NCBI RefSeq assembly: GCF_900090145.1
Contig: NZ_FMHI01000001.1
Span: forward strand, 248,001-312,000
Reading direction: 5' to 3'
Source: Streptomyces sp. WMMB 322
GTDB taxonomy: Bacteria > Actinomycetota > Actinomycetes > Streptomycetales > Streptomycetaceae
DNA: 64,000 bases
Shown in pieces: positions 38,538 to 46,208 of the stretch (within the stretch, counting starts at the first letter, position 1; each line of letters opens with the position of its first letter). The notes below the pieces were generated by a model, which was not told the origin of the DNA, searched no databases, and saw only the letters and a program-made list of their open reading frames with translations. Made by a program: the position numbers and the translations under genes.

Positions 38538-41096
38538 TCAGCGAGTGGCGCCGGTGATCTCCCACCGGCGCCGCACGGTGCGCCAGGCGACCTGCAGCGT
38601 CACGCAGGCCGCCGCCGCGACGGCCACCGCGGTCAGCGGCATCGCCCAGCCGACCAGTTCCAGGGCGAAGAAGCGCTGAAGGGCGGGCGTGACCAGCACG
38701 GTCACGAAGGCGAGCCCCATCGTGGCCACGAGCGCGACCCGCCACCAGCTGTAGGGCCGCGCGACGACCGCGAGCACCCACATCGCGATCAGGAAGAGCG
38801 TCAGCGTCGCCACACTCGTCTCGGCCGTCAGCGCCCCGCGCCCCGCGTAGTGGCCGCGGGCCAGCAGATATGTCGCGAACGTCGCCGCCCCCGCGACGAG
38901 CCCCGCCGGCACCGAGTACCGCAGGACTCTCCGCACGAAGTGGGGCCGGGCCCGCTCCCGGTTGGGCGCGAGAGCGAGGAAGAAGGCCGGAATGCCGATG
39001 GTCAGGGACGACAGCAGCGTCAGATGGCGCGGCAGGAACGGGTAGGGCACCTGCCAGAGGATCACGAGCAGGGCCAGCAGCACCGAGTAGACGGTCTTGG
39101 TGAGGAAGAGGTGGGCGACCCGTTCGATGTTGCCGATGACCCGGCGGCCCTCCGCCACGACGGAGGGGAGCGTGGCGAAGCTGTCGTCGAGGAGCACGAT
39201 CTGGGCGACGGCCCGCGTGGCCTCGGAGCCGGTGCCCATCGCGACGCCGATGTCGGCGTCCTTGAGCGCAAGCACATCGTTGACCCCGTCGCCCGTCATC
39301 GCGACGTGGTGCCCGTGTTCCTGAAGGGCGTCCACCATCCTCTGCTTCTGCCGCGGCGAGACCCTGCCGAAGACGGTGCCGCTCTCCAGCGCCCGGACGA
39401 TTCCCGCCGGATCCTCGGGGAGCCGGGCCGCGTCGACGGGGTTCTGCGCTCCCCGCAGCCGCAGCTTGCCCGCCACCGCACCCACTGAGACCGCGTTGTC
39501 GCCCGAGAGGACCTTGGCGGTGACGTCCTGCTCCGCGAAGTAGCGGAGGGTTCTTCCGGCGTCGGGCCGCAGCCGCTGCTCCAGTACGACGAGGGCCGCC
39601 GGGACGGCTCCGTCGACGGCGTCGGGGGCGTCCGCGACGCGGTCGGTGCGGGTCAGCAGCAGCACACGCAGCCCCTCGCGGCTGAGCTCGTCGACGTCCG
39701 CGAGTGCGGGATGGCCGGGCGGCAGCAGGATGTCGGGGGCGCCCAGCAGCCAGGTGCGGCGGGTGCCGTCGTGCTCGACGAAGGTGGCTCCGCTGTACTT
39801 GCGGGCGGAGGAGAAGGGCAGCGACTGCGCGGTCCGCCACGCCGTGCCGTCGCCCCCGTCGAGGGGGAAGGCGTCGACGATGGCCCGCATGCTCGCGTTC
39901 GGGCGGGGATCGGCCGATCCCAGGGCCGCGAGCGCCCGCTCCACGTAGGCCGTGTCCGCGGCCCTGCGACCGCCGGCACCGGGGTGGCCGTGGCGGCCTT
40001 CTCCGTCCCGGTCCCCGCCGCCGGCACCGGGGTTGTCCGCGGGGCCGCTCCCGGGGCCGCCCCCCGCGGGGTCGCCGTCACCGGCGGCCGCGTCGGCTGT
40101 GCCGTCCCCGAGGACGCGCACCTCGGCGACGTCCATGCCGCCCTCCGTCAGGGTGCCCGTCTTGTCCAGGCAGACGATGTCCACGCGCGCGAGCCCCTCG
40201 ATCGCCGGCAGCTCCTGCACGAGGCACTTCCGGCGCCCCAGCCGCACGACGCCGATGGCGAAGGCGATCGAGGTCAGCAGCACCAGGCCCTCGGGCACCA
40301 TCGGTGCGATGCCGCCGACCATGCGGCGCACGGCACCGTGGATGTCGTCGTGCTCGACGACGAGTTGGCTGAACACGAGCCCCAGCCCGGTCGGGACGAT
40401 CACCCAGCTCACGTACTTGAGCAGATCGTTGATGCCGCTGCGCAGCTCGGAGTGGACGAGGGTGAAGCGGGAGGCCTCCTCGGCGAGCTGGGCGGCGTAC
40501 GCGGCACGCCCCACCCGCGTTGCGGTGAACGCGCCGCTGCCCGCGACGACGAAGCTTCCGGACATGACCGGGTCGCCGGGCTGCTTCGCGACGGGGTCTG
40601 CTTCACCGGTCAGCAGGGACTCGTCGATCTCGAGACTGTCGGCCTCGGTCACCTGGCCGTCCACGACGCACTTGTCGCCCGGCCGGAGCTCCACAAGGTC
40701 GTCCAGCACGATCTGCGAGGCGCTGAGACGGACGGCTGCGCCGTCCCGTCTGACGACCGGTTTCACCTCGCCGATGACGGCGAGGTTGTCGAGGGTCCTC
40801 TTCGCGCGCAGCTCCTGCACGATGCCGATGAGGGTGTTGGCGACGATCACGAACCCGAAGAGGCTGTCCTGCACGGGCCCGACGAAGAGAATGATCAGGA
40901 AGAGCGCGCCGATGACGGCGTTGACGCGGGTGAAGACGTTGGCACGGACGATCTCCGTGAGGGAGCGGCTGCTGCGCACGGGTACGTCGTTGATCTCGCC
41001 GCGAGCGGTCCTCGCCTCCACGTCCGCGGCACTGAGCCCGCGCTGCCGGCCGTCTCCGGGAGCCGTCCCGGCGGCGGCGCCCGTCCGCTCCGTCAT
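38538..41096 (-). CDS. P-type cation-transporting ATPase (CtpE-like)
   Basis: This 852-residue membrane ATPase has an actuator domain with ESLLTGEADPVAKQPGD (TGE), a membrane motif IAPMVPEGLVLLTSIAFAIG (PEGL), the phosphorylation site VCLDKTGTLTEGGM, nucleotide-binding RKYSGATFVEHDG, and hinge MTGDGVNDVLALKDADIGVAMG. The sequence resembles mycobacterial CtpE, a calcium-uptake ATPase; the ion specificity here is inferred. The nucleotide-binding domain contains an expanded Gly/Asp/Ala-rich loop of about 45 residues just after the phosphorylation site. It stands 22 bases downstream of the ANTAR gene on the same strand (stop 41118, start 41096), which suggests co-transcription. Confidence 0.88.
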   Translation of the reverse strand: MTERTGAAAGTAPGDGRQRGLSAADVEARTARGEINDVPVRSSRSLTEIVRANVFTRVNAVIGALFLIILFVGPVQDSLFGFVIVANTLIGIVQELRAKRTLDNLAVIGEVKPVVRRDGAAVRLSASQIVLDDLVELRPGDKCVVDGQVTEADSLEIDESLLTGEADPVAKQPGDPVMSGSFVVAGSGAFTATRVGRAAYAAQLAEEASRFTLVHSELRSGINDLLKYVSWVIVPTGLGLVFSQLVVEHDDIHGAVRRMVGGIAPMVPEGLVLLTSIAFAIGVVRLGRRKCLVQELPAIEGLARVDIVCLDKTGTLTEGGMDVAEVRVLGDGTADAAAGDGDPAGGGPGSGPADNPGAGGGDRDGEGRHGHPGAGGRRAADTAYVERALAALGSADPRPNASMRAIVDAFPLDGGDGTAWRTAQSLPFSSARKYSGATFVEHDGTRRTWLLGAPDILLPPGHPALADVDELSREGLRVLLLTRTDRVADAPDAVDGAVPAALVVLEQRLRPDAGRTLRYFAEQDVTAKVLSGDNAVSVGAVAGKLRLRGAQNPVDAARLPEDPAGIVRALESGTVFGRVSPRQKQRMVDALQEHGHHVAMTGDGVNDVLALKDADIGVAMGTGSEATRAVAQIVLLDDSFATLPSVVAEGRRVIGNIERVAHLFLTKTVYSVLLALLVILWQVPYPFLPRHLTLLSSLTIGIPAFFLALAPNRERARPHFVRRVLRYSVPAGLVAGAATFATYLLARGHYAGRGALTAETSVATLTLFLIAMWVLAVVARPYSWWRVALVATMGLAFVTVLVTPALQRFFALELVGWAMPLTAVAVAAAACVTLQVAWRTVRRRWEITGATR

Positions 41097-41117
41097 GCAT
41101 CAGACGTTACGGGCGTT

Positions 41118-41411
41118 TCATACGCCTTGTCCTGGTTGATCCTGGGGGGCGGTTTTCAGTGCCTCCCTCAGTGCGGTGCTCAGGTGACCGGGGAGGTCCT
41201 TGCCCTGGGTCGTCTCCACCAGCGCCGCGGCCACATGGTGGAGCTTGGTGTTGGTGTGCTGGGAGACGGTGACGAGGACGTGCCACGCCGAGTCGGGCGT
41301 GCACCGGTAGGCAGCCATCAGGACACCGTGTGCCTGATCGATGACCGGGCGGGTCGCCATCGCGCGGCGAAGGTGCTCCAGCTCGGCATGCGGATTCTCC
41401 GCGTCGCCCAT
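41118..41411 (-). CDS. ANTAR-domain protein
   Basis: This is a 97-residue protein consisting almost entirely of an ANTAR RNA-binding domain: ELEHLRRAMATRPVIDQAHG..VLMAAYRCTPDSAWHVLVTVSQHTNTKLHHVAAALVETTQG. The short N-terminus has no GAF or receiver domain. ANTAR proteins bind dual-hexaloop RNA hairpins and act as anti-terminators. A free-standing ANTAR domain suggests control by a partner or by abundance. It lies immediately ahead of the P-type ATPase gene on the same strand. I did not find a clear dual-hexaloop structure next to it. Confidence 0.85.
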   Translation of the reverse strand: MGDAENPHAELEHLRRAMATRPVIDQAHGVLMAAYRCTPDSAWHVLVTVSQHTNTKLHHVAAALVETTQGKDLPGHLSTALREALKTAPQDQPGQGV

Positions 41412-41531
41412 TCCTGCCCCTATTCAGCTCAGGGTGACCCGTGACGCACCGCCGGCACAGCGGAGCTGATGGGCATATGCCCTACCGCGTGATCATACGC
41501 ATAGCGGTGCTGTGAGCGGGAGTTAAGCGGA

Positions 41532-41603
41532 CATCGGTGGACGGCGTCGGCGGACGACGGTGGGCATCGGTGGGCGTCGGCGGGCGACGGCGGACGACGG
41601 CGG
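41532..41603. repeat. Degenerate short tandem repeats upstream of the ANTAR gene
   Basis: In the 296-base gap 41412-41707, the units CATCGGTGG, CGTCGGCGG and GGACGACGG recur in tandem, about 72 bases in all. No gene is seen in the gap; an open frame on the minus strand is only the Pro/Ala/Arg reading of the repeat. Confidence 0.6.
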
Positions 41604-41707
41604 CCCCGAGTCCGGGGCGGCCCGGAGTCCGTCGCGGACGGAGGGCGCCGGCTCGCACCCCGGCATGGGAGCGCGAGGTCGGAGAGCAAGCCGCGGGGCC
41701 GGTGCCG

Positions 41708-41974
41708 TCAGGCGGAGTCGTGAGCGTCCCGCTGTATGGCGCGCTCGCGCACGTGTACGTACCAGAAGCCGAGCAGGCCGAGTCCGGCACCCGCGGCGCA
41801 GGTCCAGATGAACCAGGTGTGGCCGTGGTCCTCGTACCAGCCGTAGAAGGGGAGCTGCGCGAGAAAGAGGACGAACCAGATGCCGGTGCCGACCAGGACC
41901 GTGCCCCTGACCGGGCCTTCGAGCGGCTCGGGGGCCTCGCGCTGGCCGTCGGTCCACCGGTTCATGAGGCCCAT
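41708..41974 (-). CDS. DUF2530-like small membrane protein
   Basis: This is an 88-residue protein with two transmembrane helices (GTVLVGTGIWFVLFLAQLPF and WFIWTCAAGAGLGLLGFWYV), a short loop with WYEDHGHT, and a basic tail. The order (PEPLEGPVRGTVLVGTGIW, then WIW-like CAAG helix, then WYV) matches DUF2530 proteins of actinobacteria as I remember them. Function is unknown. ATG 41974 has GAGAGGAAG upstream and is clearly better than the longer frame start. Confidence 0.65.
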   Translation of the reverse strand: MGLMNRWTDGQREAPEPLEGPVRGTVLVGTGIWFVLFLAQLPFYGWYEDHGHTWFIWTCAAGAGLGLLGFWYVHVRERAIQRDAHDSA

Positions 41975-42129
41975 CGCCGCAGCTTCCTCTCGCGTTCGCC
42001 CGGCCGGCGCCGCCCATCCCGCGCCGTCGGCAGGGAACAGCCTATCGAGGGCCGGGAAAGCGCGGGAGGGCGGTGGTTCTACGCGCGGAGACGAAATTCC
42101 GGTCGTCGGCGCCTGCTTTCTCGTCAATT

Positions 42130-42375
42130 TCATGCCCGCCCCGATCGAGCAGGCTCTGGCCGTGTAGCGAGCCGGCGCCGCACGCCGGCCGAGTCGAAGA
42201 AGCGTTCGGCCTCCTCGACTGATGTCTTGAGCCGTTCGTCGAAGTCGTCGCGCACGAGCGCACGGACCACGTAGTCCTGAACGCTCATGCCGCGCTTGGC
42301 GGCGTGGGTGTGCAGCCGGTCGAACAGCTCACCGTCCATCCGCAGGCTGAGCACCTTCGAGGTCGTCGAATTCAT
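42130..42375 (-). CDS. Ribbon-helix-helix (CopG/Arc-type) protein
   Basis: This is an 81-residue protein with an N-terminal ribbon-helix-helix DNA-binding fold: SKVLSLRMDGELFDRLHTHA..AKRGMSVQDYVVRALVRDDFDERL. A coiled, acidic C-terminus (SVEEAERFFDSAGVRRRL) may mediate partner contacts. Such proteins are transcription factors or antitoxins. No toxin gene is adjacent: the next gene on this strand starts 155 bases downstream and encodes the DUF2530-like membrane protein. I therefore treat it as a stand-alone regulator or an orphan antitoxin. Confidence 0.75.
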   Translation of the reverse strand: MNSTTSKVLSLRMDGELFDRLHTHAAKRGMSVQDYVVRALVRDDFDERLKTSVEEAERFFDSAGVRRRLATRPEPARSGRA

Positions 42376-42517
42376 GCCTCAACGGTCCCGGGTGGGCCGG
42401 GGGTGATGGGTCAGATTTCCGTGCGATGTCACTCGTATGTGTGAGCTGATGGACGGACGGTGACCAGGTCTCCGGCCCGTTCTGCAGGGCCAGGTCCCCG
42501 GCCTGTTATTTAGAGCA

Positions 42518-42531
42518 GGTAATGAGTTACC
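42518..42531. promoter_or_regulatory. MarR-type operator palindrome overlapping the marR start
   Basis: GGTAATGAGTTACC is a perfect inverted repeat (GGTAA-TGAG-TTACC) in an AT-richer patch (TTATTTAGAGCAGGTAATGA). It lies 9 bases before the ATG at 42540 and includes the alternative ATG at 42522. The site is well placed for autorepression of the marR-MFS pair. Confidence 0.75.
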
Positions 42532-42539
42532 CTAACAAC

Positions 42540-43007
42540 ATGCCGGAAACATCCGAGCGCCGCACCGGCGGCGCGGGCACGGCGAGCGAGCTCGACATGG
42601 CAGCGGTCAACTCACTGCGCACCGCCGTCATGCGCCTCTCGCGGCGCCTGAAGCACCAGCGGGTCGACGAGTCGCTGAGCCCGACGGAGATGTCCGTACT
42701 GGGCACACTCGCCCGCTGCGGCTCCGCGACGCCCAGCGAACTGGCCCGCAAGGAGCACGTCCAGCCCCCCTCGATGACCCGGATCGTCGCCATGCTGGAG
42801 GCGAAGGGACTGGTCCGGCTGGAGCCGCACCCCGACGACCGCCGCCAGAAGACGGTCACGCAGACCGAGCGCGCGGAGTCCATGCTCGCCGCCAGCCGCG
42901 AGAAGCGGAACGCCTGGCTGGCCGAACTGGCCGGTCGCCTCGACGATGACGAATGGGAGCGGCTGCGCGCCGCGGCACCCGTGCTGGAGAAGCTGGCGCA
43001 CTCGTAG
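42540..43007 (+). CDS. MarR-family repressor
   Basis: This is a 155-residue MarR regulator (161 if the ATG at 42522 is used). The winged helix-turn-helix is SLSPTEMSVLGTLARCGSAT..PSELARKEHVQPPSMTRIVAMLEAKGLVRLEPHPDDRRQKTVTQT, including the DDRR wing. I prefer ATG 42540 because the first ATG lies inside the operator palindrome, but neither has a strong ribosome-binding site; the mRNA may be nearly leaderless. It is followed by the MFS gene 116 bases downstream on the same strand, the common arrangement of a drug-responsive repressor with its exporter. Confidence 0.88.
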   Translation: MPETSERRTGGAGTASELDMAAVNSLRTAVMRLSRRLKHQRVDESLSPTEMSVLGTLARCGSATPSELARKEHVQPPSMTRIVAMLEAKGLVRLEPHPDDRRQKTVTQTERAESMLAASREKRNAWLAELAGRLDDDEWERLRAAAPVLEKLAHS

Positions 43008-43123
43008 CCGGGGAGCCCTGAGGGGGAGCTCTCGGAGGATCTGCGGCACACCCGTGAGGAGCAGGGGAGCAGTACGGCACGACGGAGACGAACGGCGCGG
43101 ACGAATGAGGAGGCGAAGGCGAT

Positions 43124-44629
43124 TTGAGTACGGGCCACGGAACAGATTCCGCACCCGCACCAGATGACAACCCCCAGAACCCACAGAACCCCGAGAACCC
43201 ACAGAACTTCGAGAACCCGCAGAACTCCCGGACCCCACAGAACGGCGCACGGAAGCAGCCGCGGGACTCGGCCGACGTCCCGGGCGGGAAGCGGCACCGG
43301 CATACGCAGGTCACCGACGCGAAGCCCGCTCCCAAGCCCTCGATGTTCTCGTCGCTGCGCATCCGCAACTACCGGCTCTTCGCCGCCGGCCAGGCCGTCT
43401 CCAACACCGGCACCTGGATGCAGCGCATCGCCCAGGACTGGCTGGTGCTCAGCCTCACCGGCTCGGCCACCGCCGTCGGCATCACCACGGCGCTGCAGTT
43501 CCTGCCCATGCTGCTCTTCGGTCTCTACGGCGGCGTCATCGCCGACCGGTGCGACAAGCGCAAGCTGCTCCTGATCACGCAGTCCGTCATGGGGCTGACG
43601 GGCCTGGCGCTCGCGGCCCTGACCCTCAGCGGCCAGGTGCACGTCTGGCACGTCTACGCGCTGGCGTTCGTGCTCGGCCTGGCGACGGTGCTCGACAACC
43701 CGACCCGGCAGACGTTCGTCACCGAGATGGTCGGCCCGGAACAGATAGGCAACGCGGTCTCGCTCAACTCCGCGAACTTCCAGAGCGCCCGCCTCGTCGG
43801 GCCCGCCATCGCCGGCGTGATGATCTCCGCCGTCGGCAGCGGCTGGGCCTTCCTCTTCAACGGCCTGTCCTTCATCGCTCCGCTCGCCGGCCTGCTGCTG
43901 ATGCGCACCGGCGAGCTGCACCGCATCGAGCGCGTGCCCCGCAGCAAGGGGCAGCTGCGGGAAGGGCTGAGCTATGTCCGCAGCCATCCCGAGCTGATCT
44001 GGCCGATCGTCCTCGTCGGCTTCGTCGGCACCTTCGGCTTCAACTTCCCGATCTGGCTCACCGCCTTCACCGACCGGGTCTTCGAGGAGGGCGCCGGGAC
44101 GTACGGGCTGCTCAACACCCTCATGGCCGTGGGTTCCGTGGTGGGTGCGCTGCTGTCCGCACGGCGGCGCGTGACCCGCATGCGGCTGATGGCCGGGGCG
44201 GCGCTGCTCTTCGGCCTGCTGGAGGCGGCGGCCGCGCTCTCCCCGTCGTTCTGGCTCTTCGCCGCCCTGATGGCGCCGATCGGGATCATGGGGCTGACCT
44301 TCAACGTCACCGCCAACTCCGGCGTGCAGACGGCCTCCGACCCGGCGATGAGAGGCCGGGTGATGAGCCTCTACATGATGGTCTTCATGGGAGGCACGCC
44401 CATCGGCGGGCCGCTCATGGGATGGGTCACCGACACCTTCGGTCCCCGGATCGGCTTCCTCTCCGGCGGCATCATCTCGGCGGTGGTCGCCGTCGGCGTC
44501 GGCCTGGCGCTGGCACGGGCCGGAGGGCTGCGGCTCCGCGTGGACCTGCGGCGCGGCCACCGGCACGTGAGGTTCGTGCCGCGGGAGGCGAGGGGCGCCG
44601 AGCGGGAGAAGGTGACCTCCGCCGCGTAG
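43124..44629 (+). CDS. MFS exporter controlled by MarR
   Basis: This 501-residue MFS protein is of the EntS/DHA3-like type. The first helix region is IRNYRLFAAGQAVSNTGTWMQRIAQDWLVL; LFGLYGGVIADRCDKRKLLL is motif A. VLDNPTRQTFVTEMVG and MRGRVMSLYMMVFMGGTPIGGPLMGW are typical of the group. The start is TTG 43124, supported by GGAGG/GAAGGC just upstream. The first 75 residues are a disordered segment with the repeat PQNPQNPENPQNFENPQNS, unlike the rest of the gene in composition. The likely role is drug or metabolite efflux under MarR control. A strong hairpin follows the stop. Confidence 0.88.
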   Translation: MSTGHGTDSAPAPDDNPQNPQNPENPQNFENPQNSRTPQNGARKQPRDSADVPGGKRHRHTQVTDAKPAPKPSMFSSLRIRNYRLFAAGQAVSNTGTWMQRIAQDWLVLSLTGSATAVGITTALQFLPMLLFGLYGGVIADRCDKRKLLLITQSVMGLTGLALAALTLSGQVHVWHVYALAFVLGLATVLDNPTRQTFVTEMVGPEQIGNAVSLNSANFQSARLVGPAIAGVMISAVGSGWAFLFNGLSFIAPLAGLLLMRTGELHRIERVPRSKGQLREGLSYVRSHPELIWPIVLVGFVGTFGFNFPIWLTAFTDRVFEEGAGTYGLLNTLMAVGSVVGALLSARRRVTRMRLMAGAALLFGLLEAAAALSPSFWLFAALMAPIGIMGLTFNVTANSGVQTASDPAMRGRVMSLYMMVFMGGTPIGGPLMGWVTDTFGPRIGFLSGGIISAVVAVGVGLALARAGGLRLRVDLRRGHRHVRFVPREARGAEREKVTSAA

Positions 44630-44633
44630 CGGC

Positions 44634-44654
44634 GGGCGGGCGTCGCGCCCGCCC
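44634..44654 (+). terminator. Terminator hairpin after the MFS exporter
   Basis: GGGCGGGCG (44634-44642) pairs with CGCCCGCCC (44646-44654) around a 3-base loop, only 5 bases after the MFS stop codon. More inverted GC sequence follows up to about 44700. It probably separates the MFS transcript from thpR. Confidence 0.65.
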
Positions 44655-44746
44655 CGGCCCACGGCGCCCCGCGGCGGGGCCGGGCGGAACGGCCCCGCCG
44701 ACGGCGGAGCCCGACGCCGGCACCCGAGTGGCGGCATGCTGGAGAC

Positions 44747-45376
44747 ATGAGACTCTTCACGGCTCTGCTGCCCCCGGACCGCGTACTCGACGCATCCGGA
44801 CAGCTGGCCGACAAGGTCGCGGAGCTGCGTTCCATGGACGGTGGCGGGCAGCTGCGCTGGACCGAGCGGGCCAACTGGCACATCACGCTCGCCTTCTACG
44901 GCGAGGTCGGCGGAGGGCAGCTGGACGAGCTGCACGAACGCCTGTCGCGTGCGGCCCGGCGCGGCCGGCCGCTGGGGCTGCGCATCGCGGGCGGGGGCCA
45001 CTTCGGGCACCGGGCGCTGTGGGCCGCCGTCACGGGCGCACCCTCCGGCGCGGAGGCTCCCGCGGCGGCCGGGGGCGCGGGCCACCGGCCCGGCGGCGAG
45101 GGCGTGCGGATGCTCGCCGCGGCCACCGCCGCCGCCGGGCGCCGCGTGGGACTCGGCACGGACGAACCCCGCAGGTTCCGGGCCCACCTGACGCTGGCCC
45201 GCGCCAGGTCGCGCCCGTTCGACATGAAGGCCTACACCGCGGCTCTCGACGAGTACGCCGGGGAGCCCTGGACCGCCGGCGAACTCGCGCTCGTACGCAG
45301 CAACTTGCCGGAGAGCGGTGTGCAGGGGGAACAGCCCCGCTACGAGCAGATCGCGGCCTGGCCGCTGGGCGGGTGA
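44747..45376 (+). CDS. thpR: RNA 2',3'-cyclic phosphodiesterase
   Basis: This 209-residue 2H phosphoesterase has the two HxT motifs in NWHITLAFYGEV (about residues 44-55) and FRAHLTLARARS (about 145-156), which form the active site of ThpR/LigT proteins. These hydrolyse 2',3'-cyclic phosphates (and ligate 2'-5' RNA in vitro). MRLFTALLPPDRV at the start is also typical. An Ala/Gly-rich loop (GAPSGAEAPAAAGGAG) separates the halves. The ATG at 44747 is closely preceded by GGAGAC. Confidence 0.92.
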   Translation: MRLFTALLPPDRVLDASGQLADKVAELRSMDGGGQLRWTERANWHITLAFYGEVGGGQLDELHERLSRAARRGRPLGLRIAGGGHFGHRALWAAVTGAPSGAEAPAAAGGAGHRPGGEGVRMLAAATAAAGRRVGLGTDEPRRFRAHLTLARARSRPFDMKAYTAALDEYAGEPWTAGELALVRSNLPESGVQGEQPRYEQIAAWPLGG

Positions 45377-45399
45377 CGGCCTTGGTTACGGTTGGGGGC

Positions 45400-45489
45400 G
45401 TGAATACCAAGACGAGGACGCGCATCGTCAGCGGTGTGCTCGTGCTGATGCTCATCGTGGTGGCCGTCGCAGCTGCGGTCGGCGCCTGA
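45400..45489 (+). CDS. 29-residue membrane peptide
   Basis: GTG 45400 opens a short frame encoding MNTKTRTRIVSGVLVLMLIV..VAVAAAVGA, a basic N-terminus followed by one transmembrane helix. GGGGG lies just upstream. The in-to-out charge pattern, GC-biased codons and, from memory, the presence of similar peptides in Streptomyces support a real gene. It starts 23 bases after the thpR stop, so it may be co-transcribed. Its role is unknown. Confidence 0.65.
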   Translation: MNTKTRTRIVSGVLVLMLIVVAVAAAVGA

Positions 45490-45556
45490 GGAGTCTCTGC
45501 CCTCCCCCGGCAAAACGGATTGCCCGCGGGGTGGGAGCCCGCGTTGGCTGGGCACC

Positions 45557-46102
45557 ATGACGCAACTGCACACCGATCGCCTCACCCTGCGCCGATGGCG
45601 CGACAGCGACCTCGAACCGTGGGCGGCGATGAACGCCGATCCCGAGGTCCGCCGGCACCTGGGCGGCCCGCTCACCCGTGAACAGAGCGATGCGTCCGTG
45701 GCGCGGTTCGAGGCCGACTGGGACCGGCGCGGCTACGGGTGGTGGGCACTCGCCGTCCGGGACACGGGCGAGTTCATCGGCTTCGCCGGCCTGGATCAGG
45801 TGGACGAGGGCATGCCCTTCACCGGAGTGGAGACCGGCTGGAGGCTCGCCCGCCCTGCCTGGGGCCACGGCTACGCGACGGAGGCCGCGCGGACAGTCCT
45901 GGCCCACGGCTTCGGGACGCTCGGACTCCCGGAAATCCTCGCCGTGACGACTGCCGGGAACCTCCGTTCCCAGGCGGTGATGCGCAGGATCGGCATGACC
46001 CGGGACCCGGCAGGCGACTTCGACGACCCGTCCGCACCGGAAGGGCCGCTCCGTGCGAATGTGCTGTTCCGCATCTCCCGCGGTGACGCGCGCCGCCAGT
46101 GA
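45557..46102 (+). CDS. GNAT N-acetyltransferase (Acetyltransf_3 type)
   Basis: This is a 181-residue acetyltransferase. LHTDRLTLRRWRDSDLEPWAA is the typical start; FIGFAGLDQVDEG, GWRLARPAWGHGYATEAARTVLAHGF (acetyl-CoA loop RPAWGHGYATEA) and AVTTAGNLRSQAVMRRIGM complete the fold. The substrate is unknown. It is preceded by the 29-residue peptide gene and ends before a strong shared terminator hairpin. Confidence 0.88.
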   Translation: MTQLHTDRLTLRRWRDSDLEPWAAMNADPEVRRHLGGPLTREQSDASVARFEADWDRRGYGWWALAVRDTGEFIGFAGLDQVDEGMPFTGVETGWRLARPAWGHGYATEAARTVLAHGFGTLGLPEILAVTTAGNLRSQAVMRRIGMTRDPAGDFDDPSAPEGPLRANVLFRISRGDARRQ

Positions 46103-46160
46103 CGGATCGCTCGCCGCGCTGCGGCCGTGCGGTCACCGCACCGGTTCCCGGCGGAGGGGA

Positions 46161-46195
46161 GCGGCCCCGTGCCTGCCCTCGGGGCACGGGGCCGC
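46161..46195. terminator. Bidirectional terminator between GNAT and aldo/keto reductase genes
   Basis: GCGGCCCCGTGCC (46161-46173) and GGCACGGGGCCGC (46183-46195) form a perfect 13-bp stem with a 9-base loop. The hairpin lies 58 bases after the GNAT stop and 14 bases from the reductase stop, so it can serve both convergent genes. Confidence 0.75.
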
Positions 46196-46208
46196 GGCTG
46201 TCGGGCGT

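Noticed and set aside
42130..42375. Toxin-antitoxin pair with the RHH protein
   Set aside because: No toxin-like gene adjoins it; the neighbours encode a DUF2530-like membrane protein and MarR on the opposite strand.
42527..45187. 886-codon open frame on the minus strand over MarR and MFS
   Set aside because: It is antisense to two well-supported genes and has no recognisable domain.
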